Assembly (NCBI GenBank): GCA_003254905.1
Contig: QANU01025256.1
Coordinates: 62,001-126,000, forward strand
From: Nissolia schottii
Lineage: Eukaryota > Streptophyta > Magnoliopsida > Fabales > Fabaceae
Reading direction: 5' to 3'
DNA length: 64,000 nucleotides
Shown: positions 48,201-60,299 of the stretch, in pieces
Layout: every line of letters begins with the position of its first letter
How positions within the stretch are numbered: the stretch's first letter is position 1
Notes under the pieces: generated by a model
Told to the model about the DNA's origin: nothing
The model's input: the letters and a program-made list of their open reading frames with translations, nothing else
Database searches by the model: none
Position numbers and translations under genes: made by a program

Positions 48201-51200
48201 TGGTTGATTATCAAAATGCTGATCATGAACAGCTAATGAAAAGGCTTCGGCCTGGTCATTCTGTAGAGGAGGTAATTTGATATTTCTCTGTTCAATTTGG
48301 CTGTGCTTGACATATTTCATGATGACTAGGATTTTTGTGTTACTTCTGACTTTGTAATGGTTGGTGACTCCGGTCTATGGTTTATTTATATAATTTCAGG
48401 TTTCCTATTCTTCGGCTCGACAATCCTCTTGGCCATTGGATGATCTACCAAGAACAGTGGCTATGACTTTGCATCAAGGATCCTCTGTGACAAGCCTAGA
48501 TTTTCATCCTTCTCACCATACCTTACTTCTTGGTATTGTTTATCATGATTGCATTATTTGTAATATCAGTTGCTAAAATACTGACAGAATCTAACTTAAA
48601 TTTTTTCTTCTAATGGTATTTATTTCCAATGAGCAGTTGGTTCTAACAATGGTGAAATTACCCTCTGGGAACTCAGTTTGCGAGAAAGGTTGGTCTCAAA
48701 GCCATTTAAGATATGGGATATGCCTGCATGCTCATTACCGTTTCAGGTATCATATGTGCAATATTTCTTGTTCTACAGTTCCCTCAGTTGTCAGTCTGAA
48801 GTCTGAACATTTCTTGCTTATGATATTGTGTCCAGTATATTATTAAGCTGGATCATCAGTCTTGGTGCTTGAGAATTTCAAAACCTTTGGAGTTTATAAT
48901 TCTGGATTTTTCAGGCAGCTGTGGCAAAAGACGCACCTATTTCTGTCAGCCGTGTCACATGGAGCCCTGATGGCAATTTTGTGGGTATGTGAATTAATGC
49001 TTGCGAAACCATTTTGAAGCTGTCAGGTGAATATCTAATTGTTTCTTTTGCAGGTGTTGCTTTCATGAAACATTTGATTCACTTATATGCCTACACTGGA
49101 TCAAATGAACTATCCCAGCGTATAGAGGTTAGTTCTTCTCATCTAAATTAGCCAAAGTTTTGATTTCAGCTTGATTTATGTTTCCTTGTTGATGCAGGTT
49201 GAGGCTCATATAGGTGGTGTGAATGACTTGGCATTTGCTTATCCAAATAAACAGCTGTGTATTGTGACCTGTGGGGATGATAAGATGATAAAGGTGCTTA
49301 AAATCTACTGACTGCAATTTTGGATTATGTTGTCCTTTTTTTTTTTTTTCCTGAAGAAGAAACTCTTAATAGGTGTGGGATTTGAATGGACAAAAGCTAT
49401 TTATCTTTGAGGGTCATGAGGCACCTGTATATTCTGTATGCCCTCATCACAAAGAGAACATTCAGGTACTTAGTAGATATCATTGTTGAGGCAACTATAA
49501 TTTTCAATGCTTATTCTTTGGGAAATTGTATGCAGTGTCCTACTAGCTATAATTTGATATATTTTATTCTATTTAATTTTAGCTATTTGTGCATTAAACT
49601 TATGAAAAAACTCATTTATTGTAGTCTTAAAAAATTATGGCCTCCATCACATTACACATGTATTGTTTAACTTATTGCAAGCTATGTGTGTAAAATGTTT
49701 ACAGACACACAACACTCACTAGAGGTTATTATTGTGACTTTGCAGTTTGTATTTTCAACTGCCATTGATGGGAAAATTAAGGCCTGGCTATACGATACCA
49801 TGGGTTCTAGGGTTGACTATGATGCCCCTGGTCACTGGTGTACTACAATGTTATACAGTGCTGATGGAAGTAGGTAAGTTAGATTTGGATGAGAGGGTAA
49901 TTATTTCGTCATGTTTCATGTTCAATGAATAATTTGATAATTATTACAAGTGTCTTATCATGTCTTTCAATTTATTTTCCCAACCTCTTTCCAGATTGTT
50001 TTCTTGTGGGACAAGTAAGGAAGGAGAGTCTTTTCTAGTTGAATGGAACGAAAGTGAAGGAGCCATTAAGAGAACATACAATGGGTTCAGAAAGAAATCT
50101 GCTGGTGTTGTGCAGTTTGACACGACCCAAAATCGCTTTTTGGCTGCAGGCGAAGATGGCCAAGTAAAGTTTTGGGATATGGACAATATTAATATTCTGA
50201 CAAGCACTGATGCAGATGGGGGTTTACAGGTCAGTATTTTTTAGTAATCTGTTTTCTGTATTCATGGCATTTAACTACACTCGATCCATTATGAGTGTAT
50301 TATTCTATTCAGGGTCTTCCACGGCTGAGATTCAATAAGGAAGGAAATATTCTTGCTGTTACTACTGTGGACAATGGATTCAAGATACTTGCTAATGCTA
50401 CTGGTCTTAGATCCTTAAGAACAATTGAAACTCCAGCTTTTGAAGCATTGAGGTCACCAATTGATTCTGCTGCAATTAAGGTAGAGTGGAAAGAAAATAT
50501 CAGAGAATATGTGTGTAAGCTGAATGTATTTTCGCTTGTTGTCAGAGTACAATTGATTTACAATACATAGACATTATGCAGTTATTGCTAAATACTAAAT
50601 TGCCTAAAATACAACATTCACATATAATCATATCCCTCATTATATCTGGAAAATATAAAAATAAATATGTACATAATTTAAACATATCTCAACAGGTAGT
50701 TATATAGTTGTTTTTTACTTTTGCTTGGTTCCTGTTGTTTGGATTAATATGTATCTGTACTGTCAACTGTTATCTAGGTATCTGGCTCTTCTACTGTTAA
50801 TGTTAGCCCTGTCAACTGCAAAGTGGAAAGAAGCTCCCCTGTCAGGCCTTCTCCAATTCTTGTACGAACCTGACCCTCTTAACTTGATCTTGATGTTGAT
50901 GTTGCACTATGACGGTGATAGACATTTCAGTTCTCTACACACATGGGCACACTAGCAAGTAACATAGGAAAAGGCTTTGTTGTTTTTGTTCAATAAGCTT
51001 AGCTCCGTTCCATTATATGATGCCTTTGCATGGAGAGCCAACTTTTGGATACCTTTACTTTTCACTACATGGACAACATGTCTTTCATCATATTGTGGGC
51101 TTAATATTGGATCTGAAAGTTGCATTGAATCTATTTCATTTGATTTTTGCATTCCTCTGCCTAATAAATCAGTTAATTGTTATTTATACTGTTTAAATTA

Positions 51201-54200
51201 GAGTAAATAATCAATTTAGTCCTAACATTTTTAATTTGATGTAAATTTGGTTCGATTTTTTTATATCATTTAGTCCTAACATTTCAAAATTTGACATCAA
51301 TGTAGTTTGACCTTCAAATCTCACTAATTCCGTTCACATAATGGTTGGACCAAATTGATGTCAAATTTTAGAATGTTAGGACTAAATTGATGTCAAAATG
51401 ACAATGTTAGGACCCAATTGATGTCAACCAAATTGGTTATTTACTCTTTAAATTACTTATGTATTGTTTGCTTCATCTTGATACTTGTTTGCAACACATT
51501 GATTGTTTTGGCTTTTTCAATCAAGAATGGCATTGATCCCATGAGTCGAAGTATAGAGAAACCAAGAACTGTGGATGAGGCAATGGATAGAACTAAACCA
51601 TGGCAGCTGTCTGAAGTTCTGGATCTTGCTCAGTGTCGGTTAGTAACCATGCCTGACAGCACAGATTCCTCTAGCAAGGTATGTTGACTGTTAATTTTAT
51701 GAGATTGTCATTTTTTTACCGCATACTTTCTGTACTGTGCACTATTTTTTTGCTCTGATCTATACATAGGTTGTTCGACTTTTATATACAAATTCTGGTG
51801 TTGGTATTTTGGCCCTTGGTTCAAATGGTATTCAGAAGCTATGGAAGTGGGCTCGTAATGAACACAACCCCACTGGGAAGGTAGTATTAAGCAAAAAATT
51901 ACTTATTTTTATTTCCTGCTCCAGTCCCTCCTTTTCTTTTTGCTTTTCATTAGCTTTTCCCTTTCAACAGAGAGCATAATTCTGAAGTTTATGTAATTAC
52001 AGGCCACTGCTAGTGTTGTTCCAACACATTGGCAGCCAAACAGTGGTCTTCTTATGACTAATGATATCTCAGGTGTCAACCTTGAAGAAGCAGTTCCTTG
52101 CATTGCACTCTCAAAAAATGACTCATATGTTATGTCTGCCTGGGGAGGAAAAGTTTCACTATTTAACATGATGACATTCAAGGTGTGTGTGGATATACAG
52201 CCCTAAATGTTCCATTCAGTTGCTAAGTTTACTGGTTACTTATACTTTTCTTTTATTATAGGTAATGACAACATTCATGCCACCGCCTCCTTCCTCTACC
52301 TTCTTAGCTTTCCATCCCCAGGATAACAACATTATAGCCATTGGGATGGAGGATTCAACCATTCACATTTATAATGTTAGAGTGGATGAGGTGATTGCTC
52401 TCTGAACTGCTTATTTCCTCATGTTCGTATTTCCTCTACTATTTCTTAATAATTTCTCACATTTTTAAATCTTTTGGGCTATATTCTAGGTGAAATCAAA
52501 GTTGAAGGGTCACCAGAAGCGTATTACTGGTTTAGCCTTTTCAACCAATCTTAACATCCTGGTTTCATCTGGTGCTGATGCTCAGGCAAGTCTTTTAATT
52601 GTACTCTTGTAAGATTCTGAGTGGCATGGAAAACCGCTTATGTATCAGTTAGTGCCTAATAGTTTGTTTTGGAGATCATTTTGTTGGATATTCTAGTTTT
52701 CATTATTGAAAGGTAACAGAATAGCCTGGCTTATAGATTTTGGACTGTTTTCAAATTAGTTAAAATCCACGTCATTGGAATATTTTATAGAAGGTGCCAA
52801 TCCTTGTTTGTAACATTTCTCTTTATTTTCATTTTGGATAGAATCTTTGCTTCTTTTTTTCTTTTTCTTTTTTTTTTTTTTATTTCTTTTGAATTACAGC
52901 TCTGTTCTACTTGTTTTTTACGTTTTTATCTGTTTACTGTATCTAATTTAATTTCCTTCACTATCTTATGTGTATTGATGTCTTCTTTTCTCCCTAGAAA
53001 AAGGTTAGAGTTTATAATTGATGATTGGATGCACTCTTGTGAAAGTTTGTTGCTGACTTGCTGCCCTTAATGAATTTATGTACTATATATTTTTTGGTGC
53101 TAAAGTTGGAGTTTGTGTTTTATCTGAATATGTGCCTCTACTGCATTTAACAATTGCATTGTCTTCCCTGTCCGGAAAACATAACAACTTGCTGTGCTCG
53201 TTGGTTTTGTTTTGTTTTTTGTTTTAAAATTTCATTTTAACAATATTTATCATGTTGTACAGCTTTGTGTATGGAGCATTGATACATGGGAAAAAAGAAA
53301 ATCAATTCCAATACAACTGCCTGCAGGAAAGACACCTGTTGGTGATACACGAGTCCAGTTCCATTCTGACCAACTTCGCTTATTGGTGGTCCATGAGACC
53401 CAGCTGGCAATATATGATGCCTCTAAGATGGAACGAATTCGACAGGTAGGAACTAGGAAGTTGCTTTTTTAGTATTGATAGAGCTTCTGGTTGACGTCCA
53501 AAATTAAAATTTAGTTATGCTCAAACTCTCTTGTTGCAGTGGGTTCCACAAGATGTTCTTCCTGCTCCCATATCACATGCAGCTTATTCCTGCAACAGTC
53601 AATTAATATATGCAACATTTTGCGATGCCAACATTGGAGTTTTTGATGCTGATAGCTTGAGACTAAGATGTCGCATTGCACCATCAATATGCTTGTCACC
53701 GGCAGCTTTAAGTGGGTAAGTTTCAGCATGGTGGATTGGACCCAGTTCAATCTGTATTGTATTTAATATTTAACATTTTGGTGCAGCAAAAGTTGCTTAG
53801 TAATTTGACATAAAGATATTAGTTGCGCTCTCAATTTTTGTTTGGGTGTAACATTTTCCTTTCAATTTAAATATGTTAATATGATATAAGTACTAATTCA
53901 ATTCAAGCATCATTCACACCATTCCCTTTTTGAGGCAAAAAAATTCCTTCCTTATGTTGAATGTGCATGTTGATGTTTTTCCTTTTCCCCTTCTTTTTGA
54001 TGGATTGCATGTCAATTTCTTATTTACAATTGCAATTTCATTTTAACAATTTATGCTGCTTTTGCAGAAGTCAATCTGTGTATCCTCTAGTCGTCGCGGC
54101 TCATCCACTAGAGCCCAACCAGTTTGCCGTTGGGTTGACGGATGGGTCTGTCAAAGTCATAGAACCCACTGAATCAGAAGGTAAGTGGGGATCTTCTCCA

Positions 54201-54284
54201 CCTATGGATAATGGAATATTGAATGGTAGAACAGCATCATCATCTACAACAAGCAATCACACGGCTGATCAGGCCCAACGATGA
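45248..54284 (+). CDS. TPR3: TOPLESS-related transcriptional co-repressor (TPR2/TPR3 subclade), 1129 aa, 25 exons
   Basis: Exons: 45248-45327, 46414-46593, 46691-46804, 46973-47131, 47468-47642, 47745-47874, 48156-48271, 48400-48532, 48637-48746, 48915-48984, 49054-49127, 49198-49293, 49373-49465, 49746-49873, 49995-50229, 50313-50480, 50778-50861, 51526-51678, 51770-51880, 52003-52182, 52262-52390, 52490-52585, 53263-53445, 53540-53715, 54068-54284; 3390 nt, all in phase. This nuclear protein is recruited by EAR-motif repressors (such as Aux/IAA and NINJA) and brings in histone deacetylases. Order: LisH (SSLSRELVFLILQFLEEEKF), CTLH and CRA helices (residues 1-200, RYSMKIFFEIRKQKYLEALD), a Pro-rich linker (200-340) with LAGWMAN and LKHPRTPP, then two WD40 propellers to the end (CGDDKMIKVWD, FEGHEAPVYSVCPH, SSGADAQLCVW). 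Asn176, the residue changed in Arabidopsis tpl-1, is present. QLMKRLRPG and NGIDPMSRSIEKPR point to TPR2/TPR3 rather than TPL; which of these is unresolved. Intron 22 has a GC donor. Confidence 0.95.
45885..46047 (+). mobile_element. Au-type SINE in intron 1 of the TOPLESS-related gene
   Basis: The body begins AGTGGGTGAGCCTTGGTGCA (box A-like) and continues to ACCTGGAGGTCGTAGTTCAA (box B-like), then AATAGCCTCTCC, and ends GGGCCGCCCTTTT. A perfect 14-bp target duplication AACCTTAGTTAGGT flanks it (45871-45884 and 46048-46061). The box layout and T-tail fit the plant Au SINE family, which moves by LINE machinery. Confidence 0.8.
46125..46235 (-). mobile_element. Second Au-type SINE, opposite orientation
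   Basis: Reversed, this reads GGGTGAGCCTCTGTGCAATG, then CTAGAGATCATGAGCTCAAA, then CCTGGAAACAGCATC and a short T-run. These are the same box A, box B and downstream blocks as its neighbour, on the other strand, 78 bp away. It is truncated at the 3' end. The two 3' ends face each other. Confidence 0.7.
51201..51446. mobile_element. Mutator-type MITE in intron 17 of the TOPLESS-related gene
   Basis: The element starts GAGTAAATAATCAATTTAG and ends AAATTGGTTATTTACTC, inverted copies. A perfect 9-bp target duplication TTTAAATTA flanks it (51192-51200 and 51447-51455). It is 246 bp, rich in TTAGTCCTAACATTT repeats in both orientations, with no coding capacity. Confidence 0.9.
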
Positions 54285-56138
54285 GAAGATTCATTGTATT
54301 ATACTAGCAAATTTTTTATATTCTGTAATTTTATCAGCCAAGATGTTTAGATCTTGGTTTTCAAATTTGCCCCTCATCAGTACCAGGTCAGCTTGGCCGT
54401 GAAATTGTAACTTTTTAGACACATACTCTTGTATACCTTAATTTATTGTAGTTATTTGTATTGTTTATTTTTCGTTGTAATGTTTTTGTCTCTCGCTAAT
54501 AATGCGAATCTATTAATTCTACGCATTTTGTATTATGATATCTATGTAAATACTATTATATAGGAATTGGGTAGTGCTGACGGTTATTTGGAGATTAGGA
54601 TGAGTTGCTTTTCTGTTTTTTAAATCTCTTGTCATCTTGTCATCTAGCTAAGTGTCATCGTACTTATTTTTCTGTACAACATTTGCTTATACTGATTCAT
54701 TTTTCTATACAACCTTAAACCCTCTTAATATTTTTCTTTACTTCATAGTAGAAGTGCGTATATGGGCTTCATAGTGGACTGCTTTTCTGCGGCCCATATA
54801 CACTCAGACTGCCGGCCAACAACCTTTAATTGTCTTACTCAAACTTGAAACCATCATTTTGAAAAGAAAAAAAAAAAAAAAAACTTCAGACCCTCGCCAC
54901 ATCCTTTTTCTACCTCTCATACATAGTCCTTCCCACGCTCTCTGCCATGACATAAAGCTAGGTCGTGGCTTGTCGGACACGGGACAAGGCGGGTCTTGAA
55001 CATGGAGCAATGATGAGAATGAGTCCTTTCATATGAAAATTTCACATGACTTAATCATGTGTTAATTTTCACTATTGGTCAAGGTGGGGTTGAGTATGGA
55101 CCTCGCAAGAGAACTTAATCAACCACAAAAATTAAAACATGACCAAATTATGTGAGATTTTGACATGAGAAGAACTATTCATAGTGACAATAGTGGGGTA
55201 GCCAACAACAAAAATGTGGTGGGCAACAACACCAATGTTGCACAGGAGGTGCGATGATAAAGGGTGGAAGATATGGTTTTGATTGAGGTGGTTCATGGCT
55301 ATTTTGTGGTGGCTCTATGGAGATGGTGGCCGTGATTACTAGGAGTAGTTCTTGACATGTTTCTCCGAGACATATCGAAACTTGAGCATCATTGTGATGA
55401 AGTTTGAGTTTACTTTTGGTCTCAACTGGGGTTTCGGGTTCAAAGTACCTCTGAAAGCGAGCAAATAGCAAACAAGATTACAATTGCATTTGAGGAGAAA
55501 GAACACGTGTTGGGTGTACCGAATGCGCCAACACTTACATTACATTGGAAATATTTTGAGTAATGTTATTTGTACACCCCAAATTTTTGGACATCCATCT
55601 AGGGATGGCAATGGATAAAATTTTGGCTCAACCCTATCTTTACTCTCTACTCTCAACCTATTGAATAGAAGAAAAAAAAAATTACATTATCCTATTTGCG
55701 AGTTTTAAAAATAAAATCTTAATACTACTCATTAAAAAATATCTAAACTCTCATCTTATCTTATTTTACCTGCTATGTTCTAAAAAATGATAACTTTCTA
55801 AAAAAATGTTCTATCTTGTTAGAGTTTTTTTTCCAAGAGGTTTTAATGAGGCTTGTTCCATAAGTCGTGTGATGTTTATCACGATGGTTGAGAGTCTGTA
55901 ACATGACATGTGTTGTTTCCTCCCCTGTTCGTGGGGTTCATAAAACTAGAAATTATCGAGAAAAAAATATTTACTTGATATAAATGTCAACTACAAAAAA
56001 TAATTATTTTAATATATAAGAACAACATAATTTAAACTAACAACTACACAATCCAAAAAAAATCAAACAAACACTATAGAAAAATGGAGCATTTTCAACG
56101 ATTTATTTTCAATAGTGGGTAATTGGTGTCGAAAAAGG
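54285..56138. other. TOPLESS-related 3' UTR and intergenic sequence
   Basis: The 3' UTR probably runs to about 54550. Beyond it no coding sequence is recognised. TAGGGATGGCAATGG at 55604 resembles a hAT terminus, but the partner end is missing. Confidence 0.5.
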
Positions 56139-57762
56139 GAAAAAGTGCCAAGTAGGTCCTTGAAGATTGACCCAACTGTAACTAAGTTCTTGAAAAAAAA
56201 AATGTGTCAACTTGGTCCCTGGAATTTTTAAACATTTCCCACGTTGGTTTCTCAGTTAATGAGACCGATAGCGTAGACTAACGTGTCTGTCAACCCCTCT
56301 GTTTCCTCTCTTTTCTCTCCTAGTCATCCCTTGAAATCTCTAAACTACCCCTACATATCCATCAAACCCCCCCAAACTACCCTTCTTCTTCCTCCCCTCC
56401 AACCAACCACCACCATCCCCTTCTTCTTCCACCACTAGCCCAACCCCCCCCCCTACTCCCAACATCACACAGAGAACTCCACCATACTCCCACTACCACC
56501 ACCACACCCCATCCCCACAATCACCCTTTCTCTTTTTCTTCCCCCCACATTCACCTCACCAACTCTAAAGCTACTCCAATACCACTACCGCACCACCATA
56601 ACCAATATCCATAAAAAAAAAAAAAAGAAATCAACCTTTGAACATTCACCATCCATTTCACACAAATTCACAACAACACAATACATTAAAATTTTGAAGA
56701 AAAAAACACAACATAAACACATTCGCCTTCAATTTGTAGAGAAAAATATAAATAAAACATAGAACTAACTACGACACCATTTCCTTGAATCTCGGTCCCC
56801 CTCATTGCAACCAAGCTAACACCATAGAACACCACCAATTGAACCCTTGCCTACACCATAAATACCACTCACAACCACCAATCTCACCCCCCACTCACAA
56901 CCACTAACCCATCATCATGCACGACCACCAACGCCTCCCGCCTACCACCTAAACACACAACCCTAATCCTTGCAACTACAATACCAGAACTAACCACCGC
57001 AACACCTGAAATCATCACTGCCATTGCCAAATATGCAACCCACCACAGATAGAGAGAGATCAACCACCATCAAGTTACCCCCATCAGCCACACCCATCGA
57101 ACCACCACCATCCACCTTTGTTGGGCCACTACAGTCATGAGCCACCTCTATCACATACCCTTCAAAACTACAAGCCACCTCCGCCACAACCACACACACA
57201 TTTGTTGTGCTAATGCAACTATGGAGTGGCCTCTGCTCCATCTTATCCCTCAGTTCCTCTTTCTTTCTTAACCCTTCCCTCTCTCTTCTATTTCTCATTT
57301 ATAATCCCTAATTAGGGATTGAGAGCCAACTCTCATAAATTGGCGTGGGTGTATTTTTTTTTATTTGGGATTAGGATAAGAAGAGAGTGGAAAGAAGAAT
57401 AAGTAGAAAGATATGATGTGGGTGAGGTGGTGGAGGTGGAGATGGATATGATGAGGTGTAGTGGTGGTGGTGGTTGTGGGAAGAAGAATAAGAGGGAAAA
57501 GGAAGAAGAAGCTGTGTGTTTGGTTTTAGGTTTTTTTTTATTATTATTTTAAAACATCGAAACGACTTGGTTTTGGAGAGGGAAAGGAGTGAAAACAGAA
57601 GGGTTAATGGATATGCCAACATCCATTAATAGTCTCACTAATCAAGGGACCTACGTGAGAAATGTTTAAAAACTTTAGGGATCAAGTTAGCACTTTGTTT
57701 TTGTCAGAGACCTAGTTAGCACTTAAGTCAATTTTTTAGACCTAATTAGCACTTTTTCCACC
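56139..57762. mobile_element. Long-TIR non-autonomous element, about 1.6 kb (Mutator-like)
   Basis: The first 170 bp and the last 170 bp are diverged inverted repeats. They share GGAAAAAGTGC, TTTTTAAACATTTCYCACGT, RACTWGRTCCCT and GAGAC blocks in matching order. The inside is rich in CCACCA and CACCAC (56390-57220) and then in GGTGG (57420-57480). No transposase is visible. The flanks (GTCGAAAAA, ACCAAAAAA) give only a weak 9-bp duplication. The minus-strand frame at 56990-57298 is low-complexity and not called. Confidence 0.6.
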
Positions 57763-58247
57763 AAAAAATAGTACTATTATTGATAGTTATTCCTTGAATG
57801 TCAATATCACTTTGTCATTTTCACTCTTAGTATCTCCAGATTATTTTTTTTGGCACATGAGCAGATTATCCACCAATGCGGTTCAGTGACTAATCCCTCA
57901 TTTCTCACAAAAATCCCTAATTCTTAAATTTGATTTTTCTCGGTGATTTTCCTTCCTTCATTCTTCAATACGTTCTTCCTCGATTCTGTGTTCCTTTATC
58001 TCGCCATGCAAGAGTGAGCCATGAAAGAAGAGCAGTTCAACATCTTCACGTTTAATTAGTTTCAAATTCCACAAAGTTAAAGCAGCATTCATAACTTACT
58101 TTTTCACATTTGATGTACAAGAATTTGAAACCTAAGGATTGAAAATAATCTATGATAGGAACTATAATACCTAAGCACTAATAGATATAGATATAATAGT
58201 TGCATGAAAAATGTTGTTTAATGGATGAGAAAGCTGTGGATTCTTAG
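57763..58247. other. Intergenic sequence
   Basis: AT-rich; no gene or repeat recognised. Confidence 0.45.
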
Positions 58248-58452
58248 TTGAATGTGTTTGTGGACTCTGGCTTTGATGTAGTTGAGTCCAATAGATCTAT
58301 TCCCCCTCCCCATCTCGGAGTCTATGGTAATAATTATATCATACTAATTATTTTCTTTGAGAACAGAATTTCTCATCCTATAGTCTATTTTCTTTTTGTC
58401 ATCATTTTGCAGGAAAAGTTATTGGAGAAGGAGGCTATTGCCTTACATAAAC
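58230..58452 (+). other. Possible two-exon remnant of unknown family
   Basis: The frame NVFVDSGFDVVESNRSIPPP, then HLGVYG reaches a GT donor (58327). After a TTTGCAG acceptor (58412) it continues as GKVIGEGGYC and a stop. The junction keeps phase. I do not recognise the family. It could be a pseudogene end or chance. Confidence 0.25.
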
Positions 58453-58754
58453 TGCCTTAAATATGGGTGAGCCTCAATTATTTAAGAGCACGACTCCATG
58501 ACACTATATAGCCTACCACTGTATTGGCACCCACGAGATTAATACGCTCGGGGCCCCATATAAATACTCATCAACCACCGACCACATACGATCTCTACTC
58601 CCTTTTGAATGCGCGTGCACACACGAATTTATTGTAAAACCATTCGTGCTTCTCCCATTTATGAACCCATTCAAAACTTGCAACTCCATTCTTTTCATCA
58701 TTCGAATCCCATAGTTTTCTCATTCCCTCTCACCATTCTTTTAGAAATGAACTC

Positions 58755-59400
58755 CATTTACACAAACTTTACTTCATGTTTGCACAAACACTTTCACAAC
58801 ACTGTACAAACTTAGCAAAAATAACAATCATGCACATACTTGTACCAATTATGTGCACAAACATGTAAAACTTACGTGCACAAACTTTTGACTAAATATG
58901 CACCAACATATGAATATATTGACACAAATTAATATTCAACAATAATCAAGTATAAATGTTGACGCGCACAAATTTGTGTGTCAATTAACTTTCTAATGAT
59001 TGCACAAAGTCTTGAGTATGCATTGCACCAACTTCAACCAATTTTTTTTATGTTTGCACAAATTAACACTCACAATACTACACAAACTTGAACACTAGAA
59101 CATTCATGTACAAACTTGTACAAATTACGTGCACAAACATGTAAATCTTACATGCATGAACTTTTGACTAAACATGCACAAACATATGAACATACTGGCA
59201 CGCAGATATAATTAACAATAATCAAATATAAAATATGAATGTATAAACTTATACAATTAACGTGTACAAACTTTGTTTATGTGTCAATGAACATTATAAT
59301 GATTGCACGTAATCTTGAGTATATACTAAACAAACTTGTATCACTTAATTGCACAAACATGTACAACTAAGGTGCACAAACCTTTGACAAACTAACATGA
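58755..59400. repeat. Second TGCACAAAC motif array
   Basis: More than 20 copies or close variants (TGCACAAAC, TGTACAAAC, TGCACCAAC) are spread over 645 bp, many followed by TTG, ATG or TTTTGAC, mostly in one orientation. It is more diverged than the array at 42830-43340, and the spacers differ. No gene start like the one at 42780 was found next to it. Confidence 0.75.
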
Positions 59401-60299
59401 AAAATTGTGAGAACATTTTATTAGAAAATCTATCGATGATTCACGTAATTTGGAACTTGATATAAAAAACAATTAAAAGAACAATACCTTATTCATCCAC
59501 TCGATTTGATCTGGAGACTCACGTACGAAATGTGGATCTAGAATGATGAATGATTTACAAAAAAAGATGATGAACAGTTTGTATAATGCTACATGATGAT
59601 GAGTTTGCAGAATGAATCATGATGATGAGGATGAACATGAAGAAAAGAGAAAGAATAAAAAAAAACGATGAAGAATTGAAGAAGGTTGCGTGTTGATTTG
59701 TACTGTTACGTTGGAGCTAAGAGTTTTGTGGATGTGTATGAGTGAATAAAAATTCGTGTGGGTTTGAATGCAATCGCGCGTGAGGGAATTAGTTTTCTGA
59801 TTTTGGTAACAAATACGTATTACATTAATTGTAGGTATAATGCTAATAGTGGCAGTACAGTGGCAGGGGATTTGATGCACCCCAATAATTTTTTATTATT
59901 TAATTACCTTTTTACAACCTTGGAAGTGTATATAGTTTTTCTTGGAAGTGTAAGCTATCAAATTTATATTCGCCTTGTGTGCAAATTGTGGATTTTGTTA
60001 TGTAATAAGATAGAAAAACAAAACAATATAGAGAATGAGTAAATTAGTAAGTTTGTGTATATTTACATTGTTGTTATTACATGCAAAATTCCTCGGTGTA
60101 ATATGGGCTTTAATATACAAAACAATATGTGGTAATGAAACTACTATTCACGTAAGCCACCTATTTCATAGATAGACACTAATAATAGAGAACCACAAAT
60201 AATTTTCTTATTTTTTGAGAAAATGTAAACCATTTTTTCCAAAATACCTCCCTTAAACTAAAATCTCTCAAGATTCAATTTACATTCAATTACATATAA
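59401..60299. other. Sequence between motif array and copia remnant
   Basis: No gene is recognised. A GATGATGA-rich patch at 59590-59670 may belong to the same unit as the motif array. Confidence 0.4.

Noticed and set aside
55175-55471. 98-codon minus-strand frame
   Set aside because: GGTGG-type low-complexity sequence with no family match that I recognise.
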